NCBI GenBank assembly: GCA_009746045.1 | Contig: RPFO01000368.1 | Location: 177,295-241,294 of the forward strand | From: Mesostigma viride | Lineage: Eukaryota > Streptophyta > Mesostigmatophyceae > Mesostigmatales > Mesostigmataceae | Direction: 5' to 3' | DNA length: 64,000 nucleotides | In this document: in pieces, positions 1-13,900 of the stretch | How positions within the stretch are numbered: the stretch's first letter is position 1 | Layout of the letters: each line of letters begins with the position of its first letter | Translations under genes and position numbers: made by a program | Notes under the pieces: generated by a model | What the model was told of the DNA's origin: nothing | Database searches by the model: none | What the model saw: the letters and a program-made list of their open reading frames with translations, nothing else

Positions 1-162
1 CCGTGACAGGCAAAGCCTAGAACAGTGCCAAGTGCCCAATGTGTGTCTCAGAAAGACCTGCTGGCAAACAAACTGGGCTGGCAAGATTTTCGCACCGCAT
101 CATGAATGTTCCAGACAGCAAGTATAGTCCAGTAACAAGGAGTATATTGCACAAGTACTAGT

Positions 163-400
163 GGTTGACGCTGCGCCCCTACCCCCCGGTCCAGTGACGC
201 CGCGCCTCATGGCGCTCGTCAGTTGACGCCGAGCCCCTTGTGTTCGAAACACGTTTGACGCACGAACACTTCGCGAACGAAAAATGTTGACGATTCGTCA
301 TTTTTTTGGCGTCAAAGTGTTGACGTTTTACCCTAAAATGTTGACGTCTCATGGCGAAATTTGTGTTTTGCGTCAACATTTGACGAAAACGTCATGTCAC
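163..400. promoter_or_regulatory. Cluster of TGACG/CGTCA motifs
   Basis: About a dozen TGACG or CGTCA pentamers lie in roughly 240 bp, most as TTGACG, several in inverted pairs. TGACG is the core of plant/algal bZIP (as-1-like) sites, so a regulatory role is possible. The cluster lies upstream of the first placed KRI1 exon, but may simply be a degenerate short repeat. No transcription start can be seen. Confidence 0.3.
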
Positions 401-411
401 GAAACACTGGC

Positions 412-443
412 TTAGGGTTTAGGGTTTAGGGTTTAGGGTTTTT
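412..443 (+). repeat. Interstitial telomere-like (TTTAGGG)n tract
   Basis: Four AGGGTTT heptamers in tandem end in a T run. TTTAGGG is the plant-type telomere repeat shared by many green algae. It lies inside other sequence, so it is interstitial, not a chromosome end. Confidence 0.85.
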
Positions 444-630
444 GCATGGGTGCGTGGGAGACGGCATTGGCTGTGCCAGTGTGGGCTTGTGCGTGGGAGC
501 CCAGGGCGCGTGTGTACCTGGTGCTAAGGCCCTGGTGTGACTGTGGGCCAGCTGTGTGTGGCATGGTGAAATGGCTGTGCGCCCATGGATGACGTCTGCA
601 GGGCAAAACACGGCATCCGCGGATCCCTAT

Positions 631-680
631 TGTGCACTCACTACTTGTGCACTCACTACTTGTGCACTCACTACTTGTGC
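631..680 (+). repeat. 15-bp tandem repeat, about 3 copies
   Basis: The unit TGTGCACTCACTACT repeats three times and breaks off in a partial fourth copy. It lies about 110 bp before the first placed KRI1 exon and has no evident function. Confidence 0.8.
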
Positions 681-792
681 ATGACTTGTGCCCTGGGTGC
701 CTGACGAACGTGCCCCAAGACTCCTGGATTTGGGTGGCGCGTAAGCATCATTACATGGGGTGCCCCTTGCTGTGTGTTGGCTGCTGTCGCAG

Positions 793-1903
793 GAAGCGTC
801 GGCCGCAGACGAGGGCAGCGAGGGCCTTCTCCGCATCCGCAAGAAGAGCAAGGCGGAGCGCGAGAGGGAGGCGAGGGAGGGGGAGGAGGCGACCGCGACG
901 GTGCAGGCACGGGTGAGCAGTTGGCGTGTGTGGGTGCCACGTGGCGGTCGCACTGCTTCTTGGGGCATCATGTGCTATGGGGGAATGGCACACGGAGCGG
1001 CTTACCAATGCAGGCAGATGTTCAGAGCATTAGTCTAAGCTTGCCTGCGTGGGGTCATGCGGCCACGCGATCAGATACCGCCACGATGCCACCTGGCGCA
1101 ACCGCGATGCCACCTGGTACTGCTGCCAGCACAACCCTCCGCATGCTAATGGGCGCCAGTCACCATTTGAAGCCAGCAGTGGTGGCCGTGCGCGCCTTGC
1201 GATGCCCAATAGTGTTGCAGGTGGCGGAGCGATGTCATCATGCCATGTTAGGTCTGCCACTATTTTCTAACTTAACGCGGGAATGACTTTTCACGCAGCG
1301 TTCTTGTGCCTATCGGAATACTCTAGTTGGGCTTGTATCGTTCTGCCAGGCATTGCCGCATCCGAAGCTTGCCGATGGCCATGAAGCCTGTGGCCTCTTA
1401 ACTTCACTGGACGCCCCCACCCTTTGCCCCTGTCCCACCAACCGTACCCCCCACCGCCAGAAGAAGGAGGAGGAGGTCAACCGGCGCCTGGAGGAGTTCT
1501 TTGGTCACGACGCCGAGGTGGACGAGGCCTCACGCTTCCTCAAGAAGTAGGTCCTCAGTGCACCAGCAGATGATGGGGGGGGGAGATTGGATAATGTCGC
1601 AACCGTTGAGGGGGGGAGAGCAGTGGACTGTTCAGCAGGTCGTTTGGCTTGGACCTCAGCATGGTGTGCGCTTATCATCGGCACGAGTCACGGAGCAGGG
1701 CGACACATGGGGTCCAGACTAAATGTATGTTAGCAGAAATACACACACATACACACACATGCACCCACCCACCCACCCACCCACCCACCCACCCACCCAC
1801 CCACCCACCCACCCACCCACCCACCCACCCACCCACCCACCCACCCACCCACCCACCCACCCACCCACCCACCCACCCACCAACACGCGCACACACACAC
1901 ACA

Positions 1904-1994
<91 letters not shown>

Positions 1995-4900
1995 GGGGCT
2001 GGAACGTGCTAATGGTGCCGGCCATCAGCGCCAGTGGGCTGGATCCCCCGTGCGTGCGTGGGTGCGGCCAGCTGGGGAATTCCCAGCGGCCCTGGCTGGA
2101 CCGTGGGGGCCGGCCTGCTGCATCCCGCCAGCACTGGAGCCATTCGAGTGGGCGAAATGCACATGTTTGGCGGGTGGGGTGGAGAGATCCAGGTTTACAA
2201 TAGCGGGGTAGCAATGGCTGCTGGCGGGTGGCAGCTGGCAGGTGGCTGGTGGGGTGGAGACGTTGAGTTCTGACTTCTGTCTACAATCATCTGCCAAATG
2301 GGTGGCGAGTAACTTAACAAGTAACTGTTGCTCGGGTTGCGAGCTCGTGCCACGGGCGCCCTTCCGTGCCGGATGCCATGCCATGCGGTTCCCGCGTGGA
2401 TGCTGCTTGCTGCCTGAGGATGAGAAACGGTGGCATCTCAGGGTATTTCTGGGTGGGTTGGCGTCAGGCACATCGGGGGCGGGGGGGGGTACTCATCTGT
2501 AGTTGTCTGCATGCATGCTGGCGGATGCCCGTGTGTGCTGCCTGTGGCTGCTGGCTTACGCGTTGCCCACTCATAAAGGCCGAGGCGGGTGATGTTTGTG
2601 GCCACACTGCGGCTGGCCGGCCTGCGAGTCATCTACCCATGCATGGAACCTATGCAAAGCCCATGCATGTGCGTGCCCATCGTGCCAGTGATGCTTGCAG
2701 TAGGACATGGGTGTGCAAGCATTTCTGTACCCAGCTCCACCCTGCCTTCTGCATTTGATGCCTGCCTCTCCCTCGTCTCTTGCCGCATGCCTCCTCGTTC
2801 GCTCGTGTGCTCCGTGCCCCACCCCCGTGGCCGCTGCCGCCCGCAACAGCTACATCGCCAACAAGGGCTGGATCGACCCCAACGCCAACCAGGGCGTGCC
2901 GCACTACAACGGTACGGCATAGCAGTAGTGCAACAGTGGCGCCACTACAACCGTGTTTTCGTGGCCCCACGGCAACGGGACAGTCACAGTGCCCCGAGGA
3001 TGGTGCAGCATCGGCAAGCCGGGGGGGCAATTGTGGACAGCTGGGGTGGACGCGATCATGTTTGTTCAAAGGATTTGAGTGCTGGGGATGCCCTGACTTT
3101 GGCAAGTTAGATCTCAAAAGCGCAGTTTTTCTCAGCAGCAGTTGTGCCAGCAGTGCATAGATGCTGTGTCCACCCGGTTACTTCCTATCCGTGTCTGTAC
3201 CTGCATAAAGGAACCGACGAGGTGGCTGCTTTCCTTGCCAGGGTAAGAGCCTACCGTCAGGGCACTGCCCGCACCAGGGCATCAGCAAAGGTGGGTGTCT
3301 GTGATGGTGATTGTTCTGTGCTCGTTTGGCAGACATTGTCAGCTATGTGTCTTTGCTATTTTCGCTGACCATGAACAGGTCTCTACGTTGAGGTACGGTA
3401 CCTTATCTTATTTTATCTTAGAGCTTGTCGCGCTTCATGGCACGTGTCGTCATCATCGCCGGGCTGCCAGCTTGCTGCCTGTTGTCTCACCCTGTTGCCG
3501 CATGTCGTGCCTACTGCTGCACCTGGTCCACCTAAACCTCTGTGTGTGCATGTTTCTTCTACCATCCCCCCGCGTGGGTCGCAGAGATTGTGGAGGAGAG
3601 TGAGGAGGAGCTGGACAAAGTGGATGACTTTGAAAAAAGTTACAATTTCCGATTTGAGCAAGAGTGAGTCACCCGTGTCATGTGTGCAGAGTGAGTCACC
3701 CGTGTCATGTGTGCATAGTGAGTCACCAGTGTCATGTGTGCATAGCCTGCCCTGCCGGCAATGTCTGCCCTGTTCGGCGCTGGCTCTATAGCATTACGGC
3801 TGTGTAGCTACTGCTTTTCTGCAGGCCACATTGGTGTGCTGCGTTGCCAACTGTGCGTTGGTCAGGGTTGGTGAGCCATGGGGATCACAAGTGGGACCGC
3901 CTTGCTGTTGGCTGTCTCTGCGGCTCACCTCTGTACTTTGTGGCTCGTGATGCCTGCACCGCGCCAGGCTCCACAGCCTTGCCAGCCACGCGTCTCGCGA
4001 TCGCCCTTGTCTGTTGGTAGCTGGTTGATCCCCTCGAGGGGGGCGCCTTCTGGCGCTAGGGATTGTGCTCGTGTCCTACACGGAAGAATTCTGAGTGTCT
4101 GACCGCGTCGCACCTGGTGGCGTTGCCCCACGCACGGCACGGCCCAGACATCCATCTGGCCAGCAGCATGCCTGGTTGCATGCTCGTGTGCACAGCTGCC
4201 TCGCAACACGGGCTGCTGCCTGCTGCCACCGGTCTTCGTAGCCGCTGACCACGTGCCTTCACGGGGGGTTTGCTTCCTCTGCTTGCGTTTGCACCATGTG
4301 CACTGTGTACCTGCAACTTGCAGGGGTGCTGCCCAGGTGGCGGGTCACTCGCGCGTGATTGAGGGGTCGGTCCGACGGTATGTGGTCGCTCACGCGCGCG
4401 GTCTGTGCGGGTGTGCACGGGTGTGCGTTGGGGATGGTGTGCGATCACTCTCTGCAATAGTAGTACCTGATCGCGGATGCTCTGCGGGGTACGGGGTATG
4501 GGGTACGGGATACACCCAGGCAGGACCTGCACCTTGCTGGAACCCCCTCGATGATGTTGGTCTGTCCTGTGACCGCCGCTAGTGGCCGGCCCGCTTCAGC
4601 TGCGTGTGCTGCCTCCGCTGGTCCGACACCTGCCTGCGCCTGTAGCCAGCGTTGGCCCCGCGGCCTTCTGCTGCGTGCGTGTCAGCCGCCAGCTGGGGAG
4701 TGGTCACCGATGACTGTGTGCATTGGTAGTCATAAGTACTTTCAGGGTGTACACGCGCACCACTCGGTGTCAGGGCACAAGTTTGCACGGCAAATGCCTG
4801 CATGGATGCAGTCCTTCACCCGACCTTGTACTATCCCCCCTAGCCCCATCCCCCCTAAACCCATCCCTGCTGCCCCCCCACTTCGTGCTGCCTGCCAGGC

Positions 4901-7900
4901 CACCTCTTGCCAGCATCTCACAGGTGAGGTTGTGCGGGGGACAGGTGGCGGCAGCAAACCCAAACACGACCCTTCCGGCGTGGCAATTACGTTGATGGTG
5001 CACCGGCCACAGTGCAACTCTGATGGCCACAGTGACCATGGGGGCAGCGGAATGCCTGGGATGTGCAGCCGGGCATTTGCTGGGGACGCAAGGAATAGCA
5101 TCCTCCAGTTGTACTGGCATTCCCTATGCCACCTTGGGCCCTTCGCCCTTTCCCTTACCCCGGCTGCTGCACTTGTGTATGTGTATGCATGTCGCGCCTG
5201 CATCCGGATCACCGTCCGTTGCGTATGCGCCTGTCTCCCCATCATGCTGCCCCCATCCCTGTGGTTTGCAAGCAGCGTGGAGAGTTCCCGCAAGCGGCAG
5301 CGCGAGGCCAAGGAGGAGCGCGCCAAGGAGGAGGAGGTGCAGCGGCAGGCGCTGCTGCGGCGCGTGAAGAACCTGAAGAAGCAGGAGATCCTGGATCGAC
5401 TGGAGAAGGTCAAGCAGATGTCCGGCGCCAAGGGTGGGTGGCGATCGTGGCCGCTGCCACGTGCGTGGGTGTGCGACTACCCGTACAACTGGCATGCATG
5501 AGACAGCCCGCACGAGGGCGGTGGGAGGAATGGAGGGAGGGAGGGAGGGGAGGGAGGGGAGGGAGGGAGGGAGGGAGGGAGGGAGGGAGGGAGGGAGGGA
5601 GGGAGGGAGGGAGGGAGGGAGGGAGGGAGGGAGGGAGGGGAGGGAGGGAGGGAGGGAGGGAGGGAGGGAGGGAGGGAGGGAGGGAGGGAGGGAGGGAGGG
5701 AGGGAGGGAGGGGGGAGGGGAGGGAGGGAGGGAGGGAGGGAGGGAGGGAGGGAGGGAGGGAGGGAGGGAGGGAGGAGGGAGGGAGGGAGGGAGGGAGGGA
5801 GGGAGGGAGGGAGGGAGGGAGGAGGGAGGGAGGGAGGGAGGGAGGGAGGGAGGACATGCACCACGTGGGGTGCTGGCGCCTGCACATGCGCAAGCCAGGG
5901 AACTGCGTGTATGAATGTGGTGGTGGCTCGGACCTTAAGCAATGGTTTCTAGTGTCCAAGGGCAGCCCCCACGTGTTTGTGATGGTGGCTCGGTACGCAA
6001 GGCCCCTCGATGGACACCCCACGATGGCATCCAAGGAAGAGCGGGGGCTTGTCCTCACGCACCTTGCTTGTAGTGCCCTGTCGGAGTGGGCACGATTGAG
6101 TAGCCAATTCTTGCAGGCACAAACACAAGGCACTTGTGGCTCACTTCATCCAGCTTTCTTTTTGTATAACCAAATAGGGTGGTGCGGAGGACAATTTCTT
6201 TTTGTTGGGGAGCTGGCCTTGCCCCGCTGGGTGCATGACCCTCGCCTCATACCCCCGCTGCTTGATGGGTGCGCGCCGCTCCTCCCCCTGCCCCCCTTGG
6301 CCCTCAGAGCTCAAGCTGCGGCCCGAGGACCTGGACGATGACTTTGACCCGGCGGAGCACGACCGCCGCATGCGTGAGGCGTTCGGCGAGGACTACTATG
6401 AGGCACCGGTAGGTGACTTGTTGTGCGAGGAGCCGATGTGTCGTGCGTGTGGCCACGGTGTCACTTGTACGAGGAGCCGGTACAAGGGGCAAAGGGTGTG
6501 TGATGACGGGTGTGAGGAGCCGGAAGGGGCGGACGGGGGGGACCTTTGCAGGATTGGCAGGTTGTCTGATGATGGTGCTTGTGTATGCGCTCTGTACTCT
6601 TGCGTGCGTGGTGCACTTGGCGCATGCATCTGCACAGGAGGAGGAGCTGGAGGAGCTGGAGGACCCGGATGCCATCAAGGAGCTGCTGGACGAGGAGTTT
6701 GGTGCGTTGCCGCGTGTGGGCAGCGCCAGGTGGCAAGCAGGCAGCTCGCTCCAGGCCCTTGAGCCATTTTTTCGATGCACAAGACTAGAGGAGAATAGTG
6801 TTTGTGCATCGTACATATTGAAGCAGAGGCCGCCATCCTGGTCCGTGCATTATACAGGGGGACAAGTCGCTCAGTGTAGCCATGCTGACATCTCTTTCAA
6901 CCCTCAACCCACACGGTGCGTCCCCCCCCCCCCGCCCCTTCATTGCCATTGCGCGGCATGGCAGACGCATCGGCAGGTTTCAAGAAGGTGCACCGCGAAA
7001 AGAAGCGTGCAGGGGGGCATGTGGAGGAGGATGCCGAGGAGCTGGACCTGGCCCTTGATGATGACGAGGAGGGGGGGGAGGGGGAGGAGGGGGAGGAGGG
7101 GGAGGAGGGGGAGGAGGGGGGGGGCGGGCGCTCGGGGGAGCAAGCGTTCGAAGAAGGCGAAGAAGAAGGCCAAGCTGCTTAACCAGAAGTTTGCAAAGGA
7201 GCTGGAAGAGTACTACAAGCTCGACTACGAGAGCATGGTGAGGGACGATGCGAGCACGCTGGATGATGAGAGCGTGTGAGGGAGAAGCTAGTGCTGGACG
7301 ATGAGAGCGTGTGAGGGAGTAGCACACGCTGGAGGGAGTAGCACGCGCTGGACAGACGATGTGAGTGTGTTGAGGCTGCATGTGCGCATGCATGCATGCA
7401 TCTGCATCTCGCCATGCTTGTTTACGTTGCGGGCGAGCCACCGGCCATGCAATAGGATAACCCGCGCACAAGCACGTTCTTGTGGACCACCATGCAATAG
7501 GATAACCCGCGCACAAGCACAAGCACGTTCTTGTGGACCGCCACGCAATAGGATAACCCGCGCACAAGCACGTTCTTGTGGACCACCATGCAATAGGATA
7601 ACCCGCGCACAAGCACGTTCTTGTGGACCACCACGCAATAGGATAACCCGCGCACAAGCACGTTCTTGTGGACCACCACGCAATAGGATAACCCGCGCAC
7701 AAGCACGTTCTTGTGGACCACCATGCAATAGGATAACCCGCGCACAAGCACGTTCTTGTGGACCACCATGCAATAGGATAACCCGCGCACAAGCACGTTC
7801 TTGTGGACCACCACGCAATAGGATAACCCGCGCACAAGCACGTTCTTGTGGACCACCACGCAATAGGATAACCCGCGCACAAGCACGTTCTTGTGGACCA

Positions 7901-10900
7901 CCACGCAATAGGATAACCCGCGCACAAGCACGTTCTTGTGGACCACCATGCAATAGGATAACCCGCGCACAAGCACGTTCTTGTGGACCACCACGCAATA
8001 GGATAACCCGCGCACAAGCACGTTCTTGTGGACCACCACGCAATAGGATAACCCGCGCACAAGCACGTTCTTGTGGACCACCACGCAATAGGATAACCCG
8101 CGCACAAGCACGTTCTTGTGGACCACCATGCAATAGGATAACCCGCGCGCACAAGCACGTTCTTGTGGACCACCACGCAATAGGATAACCCGCGCACAAG
8201 CACGTTCTTGTGGACCACCATGCAATAGGATAACCCGCGCACAAGCACGTTCTTGTGGACCACCATGCAATAGGATAACCCGCGCACAAGCACGTTCTTG
8301 TGGACCACCACGCAATAGGATAACCCGCGCACAAGCACGTTCTTGTGGACCACCACGCAATAGGATAACCCGCGCACACAAGCACGTTCTTGTGGACCAC
8401 CATGCAATAGGATAACCCGCGCGCACAAGCACGTTCTTGTGGACCACCACGCAATAGGATAACCCGCGCACAAGCACGTTCTTGTGGACCACCACGCAAT
8501 AGGATAACCCGCGCACAAGCACGTTCTTGTGGACCACCACGCAATAGGATAACCCGCGCACAAGCACGTTCTTGTGGACCACCACGCAATAGGATAACCC
8601 GCGCACAAGCACGTTCTTGTGGACCACCACGCAATAGGATAACCCGCGCACAAGCACGTTCTTGTGGACCACCACGCAATAGGATAACCCGCGCACAAGC
8701 ACGTTCTTGTGGACCACCACGCAATAGGATAACCCGCGCACAAGCACGTTCTTGTGGACCACCACGCAATAGGATAACCCGCGCACAAGCACGTTCTTGT
8801 GGACCACCACGCAATAGGATAACCCGCGCACAAGCACGTTCTTGTGGACCACCACGCAATAGGATAACCCGCGCACAAGCACGTTCTTGTGGACCACCAC
8901 GCAATAGGATAACCCGCGCACAAGCACGTTCTTGTGGACCACCACGCAATAGGATAACCCGCGCACAAGCACGTTCTTGTGGACCACCACGCAATAGGAT
9001 AACCCGCGCACAAGCACGTTCTTGTGGACCACCACGCAATAGGATAACCCGCGCACAAGCACGTTCTTGTGGACCACCACGCAATAGGATAACCCGCGCA
9101 CAAGCACGTTCTTGTGGACCACCACGCAATAGGATAACCCGCGCGCACAAGCACGTTCTTGTGGACCACCACGCAATAGGATAACCCGCGCACAAGCACG
9201 TTCTTGTGGACCACCACGCAATAGGATAACCCGCGCACAAGCACGTTCTTGTGGACCACCACGCAATAGGATAACCCGCGCACAAGCACGTTCTTGTGGA
9301 CCACCACGCAATAGGATAACCCGCGCACAAGCACGTTCTTGTGGACCACCACGCAATAGGATAACCCGCGCACAAGCACGTTCTTGTGGACCACCACGCA
9401 ATAGGATAACCCGCGCACAAGCACGTTCTTGTGGACCACCACGCAATAGGATAACCCGCGCACAAGCACGTTCTTGTGGACCACCACGCAATAGGATAAC
9501 CCGCGCACAAGCACGTTCTTGTGGACCACCACGCAATAGGATAACCCGCGCACAAGCACAAGCACGTTCTTGTGGACCACCACGCAATAGGATAACCCGC
9601 GCACAAGCACGTTCTTGTGGACCACCACGCAATAGGATAACCCGCGCACAAGCACGTTCTTGTGGACCACCACGCAATAGGATAACCCGCGCACAAGCAC
9701 GTTCTTGTGGACCACCACGCAATAGGATAACCCGCGCACAAGCACGTTCTTGTGGACCACCACGCAATAGGATAACCCGCGCACAAGCACGTTCTTGTGG
9801 ACCACCACGCAATAGGATAACCCGCGCACAAGCACGTTCTTGTGGACCACCACGCAATAGGATAACCCGCGCACAAGCACGTTCTTGTGGACCACCACGC
9901 AATAGGATAACCCGCGCACAAGCACGTTCTTGTGGACCACCACGCAATAGGATAACCCGCGCACAAGCACGTTCTTGTGGACCACCACGCAATAGGATAA
10001 CCCGCGCACAAGCACGTTCTTGTGGACCACCACGCAATAGGATAACCCGCGCACAAGCACGTTCTTGTGGACCACCACGCAATAGGATAACCCGCGCACA
10101 AGCACGTTCTTGTGGACCACCACGCAATAGGATAACCCGCGCACAAGCACGTTCTTGTGGACCACCACGCAATAGGATAACCCGCGCACAAGCACGTTCT
10201 TGTGGACCACCACGCAATAGGATAACCCGCGCACAAGCACGTTCTTGTGGACCACCACGCAATAGGATAACCCGCGCACAAGCACGTTCTTGTGGACCAC
10301 CACGCAATAGGATAACCCGCGCACAAGCACGTTCTTGTGGACCACCACGCAATAGGATAACCCGCGCACAAGCACGTTCTTGTGGACCACCACGCAATAG
10401 GATAACCCGCGCACAAGCACGTTCTTGTGGACCACCACGCAATAGGATAACCCGCGCACAAGCACGTTCTTGTGGACCACCACGCAATAGGATAACCCGC
10501 GCACAAGCACGTTCTTGTGGACCACCACGCAATAGGATAACCCGCGCACAAGCACGTTCTTGTGGACCACCACGCAATAGGATAACCCGCGCACAAGCAC
10601 GTTCTTGTGGACCACCACGCAATAGGATAACCCGCGCACAAGCACGTTCTTGTGGACCACCACGCAATAGGATAACCCGCGCACAAGCACGTTCTTGTGG
10701 ACCACCACGCAATAGGATAACCCGCGCACAAGCACGTTCTTGTGGACCACCACGCAATAGGATAACCCGCGCACAAGCACGTTCTTGTGGACCACCACGC
10801 AATAGGATAACCCGCGCACAAGCACGTTCTTGTGGACCACCACGCAATAGGATAACCCGCGCACAAGCACGTTCTTGTGGACCACCACGCAATAGGATAA

Positions 10901-13900
10901 CCCGCGCACAAGCACGTTCTTGTGGACCACCACGCAATAGGATAACCCGCGCACAAGCACGTTCTTGTGGACCACCACGCAATAGGATAACCCGCGCACA
11001 AGCACGTTCTTGTGGACCACCACGCAATAGGATAACCCGCGCACAAGCACGTTCTTGTGGACCACCACGCAATAGGATAACCCGCGCACAAGCACGTTCT
11101 TGTGGACCACCACGCAATAGGATAACCCGCGCACAAGCACGTTCTTGTGGACCACCACGCAATAGGATAACCCGCGCACAAGCACGTTCTTGTGGACCAC
11201 CACGCAATAGGATAACCCGCGCACAAGCACGTTCTTGTGGACCACCACGCAATAGGATAACCCGCGCACAAGCACGTTCTTGTGGACCACCACGCAATAG
11301 GATAACCCGCGCACAAGCACGTTCTTGTGGACCACCACGCAATAGGATAACCCGCGCACAAGCACGTTCTTGTGGACCACCACGCAATAGGATAACCCGC
11401 GCACAAGCACGTTCTTGTGGACCACCACGCAATAGGATAACCCGCGCACAAGCACGTTCTTGTGGACCACCACGCAATAGGATAACCCGCGCACAAGCAC
11501 GTTCTTGTGGACCACCACGCAATAGGATAACCCGCGCACAAGCACGTTCTTGTGGACCACCACGCAATAGGATAACCCGCGCACAAGCACGTTCTTGTGG
11601 ACCACCACGCAATAGGATAACCCGCGCACAAGCACGTTCTTGTGGACCACCACGCAATAGGATAACCCGCGCACAAGCACGTTCTTGTGGACCACCACGC
11701 AATAGGATAACCCGCGCACAAGCACGTTCTTGTGGACCACCACGCAATAGGATAACCCGCGCACAAGCACGTTCTTGTGGACCACCACGCAATAGGATAA
11801 CCCGCGCACAAGCACGTTCTTGTGGACCACCACGCAATAGGATAACCCGCGCACAAGCACGTTCTTGTGGACCACCACGCAATAGGATAACCCGCGCACA
11901 AGCACGTTCTTGTGGACCACCACGCAATAGGATAACCCGCGCACAAGCACGTTCTTGTGGACCACCACGCAATAGGATAACCCGCGCACAAGCACGTTCT
12001 TGTGGACCACCACGCAATAGGATAACCCGCGCACAAGCACGTTCTTGTGGACCACCACGCAATAGGATAACCCGCGCACAAGCACGTTCTTGTGGACCAC
12101 CACGCAATAGGATAACCCGCGCACAAGCACGTTCTTGTGGACCACCACGCAATAGGATAACCCGCGCACAAGCACGTTCTTGTGGACCACCACGCAATAG
12201 GATAACCCGCGCACAAGCACGTTCTTGTGGACCACCACGCAATAGGATAACCCGCGCACAAGCACGTTCTTGTGGACCACCACGCAATAGGATAACCCGC
12301 GCACAAGCACGTTCTTGTGGACCACCACGCAATAGGATAACCCGCGCACAAGCACGTTCTTGTGGACCACCACGCAATAGGATAACCCGCGCACAAGCAC
12401 GTTCTTGTGGACCACCACGCAATAGGATAACCCGCGCACAAGCACGTTCTTGTGGACCACCACGCAATAGGATAACCCGCGCACAAGCACGTTCTTGTGG
12501 ACCACCACGCAATAGGATAACCCGCGCACAAGCACGTTCTTGTGGACCACCACGCAATAGGATAACCCGCGCACAAGCACGTTCTTGTGGACCACCACGC
12601 AATAGGATAACCCGCGCACAAGCACGTTCTTGTGGACCACCACGCAATAGGATAACCCGCGCACAAGCACGTTCTTGTGGACCACCACGCAATAGGATAA
12701 CCCGCGCACAAGCACGTTCTTGTGGACCACCACGCAATAGGATAACCCGCGCACAAGCACGTTCTTGTGGACCACCACGCAATAGGATAACCCGCGCACA
12801 AGCACGTTCTTGTGGACCACCACGCAATAGGATAACCCGCGCACAAGCACGTTCTTGTGGACCACCACGCAATAGGATAACCCGCGCACAAGCACGTTCT
12901 TGTGGACCACCACGCAATAGGATAACCCGCGCACAAGCACGTTCTTGTGGACCACCACGCAATAGGATAACCCGCGCACAAGCACGTTCTTGTGGACCAC
13001 CACGCAATAGGATAACCCGCGCACAAGCACGTTCTTGTGGACCACCACGCAATAGGATAACCCGCGCACAAGCACGTTCTTGTGGACCACCACGCAATAG
13101 GATAACCCGCGCACAAGCACGTTCTTGTGGACCACCACGCAATAGGATAACCCGCGCACAAGCACGTTCTTGTGGACCACCACGCAATAGGATAACCCGC
13201 GCACAAGCACGTTCTTGTGGACCACCACGCAATAGGATAACCCGCGCACAAGCACGTTCTTGTGGACCACCACGCAATAGGATAACCCGCGCACAAGCAC
13301 GTTCTTGTGGACCACCACGCAATAGGATAACCCGCGCACAAGCACGTTCTTGTGGACCACCACGCAATAGGATAACCCGCGCACAAGCACGTTCTTGTGG
13401 ACCACCACGCAATAGGATAACCCGCGCACAAGCACGTTCTTGTGGACCACCACGCAATAGGATAACCCGCGCACAAGCACGTTCTTGTGGACCACCACGC
13501 AATAGGATAACCCGCGCACAAGCACGTTCTTGTGGACCACCACGCAATAGGATAACCCGCGCACAAGCACGTTCTTGTGGACCACCACGCAATAGGATAA
13601 CCCGCGCACAAGCACGTTCTTGTGGACCACCACGCAATAGGATAACCCGCGCACAAGCACGTTCTTGTGGACCACCACGCAATAGGATAACCCGCGCACA
13701 AGCACGTTCTTGTGGACCACCACGCAATAGGATAACCCGCGCACAAGCACGTTCTTGTGGACCACCACGCAATAGGATAACCCGCGCACAAGCACGTTCT
13801 TGTGGACCACCACGCAATAGGATAACCCGCGCACAAGCACGTTCTTGTGGACCACCACGCAATAGGATAACCCGCGCACAAGCACGTTCTTGTGGACCAC

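Noticed and set aside
774-1286. 170-aa plus ORF over the first placed KRI1 exon
   Set aside because: It uses another frame than the KRI1 residues and runs through intron sequence.
1649-2214. PTHP and SLSL-type repeat ORFs over the CCCA/CT microsatellites
   Set aside because: Intronic simple repeats, not genes.
5434-5952. ORFs in the (GGGA)n tract
   Set aside because: They only translate the microsatellite in its possible frames.
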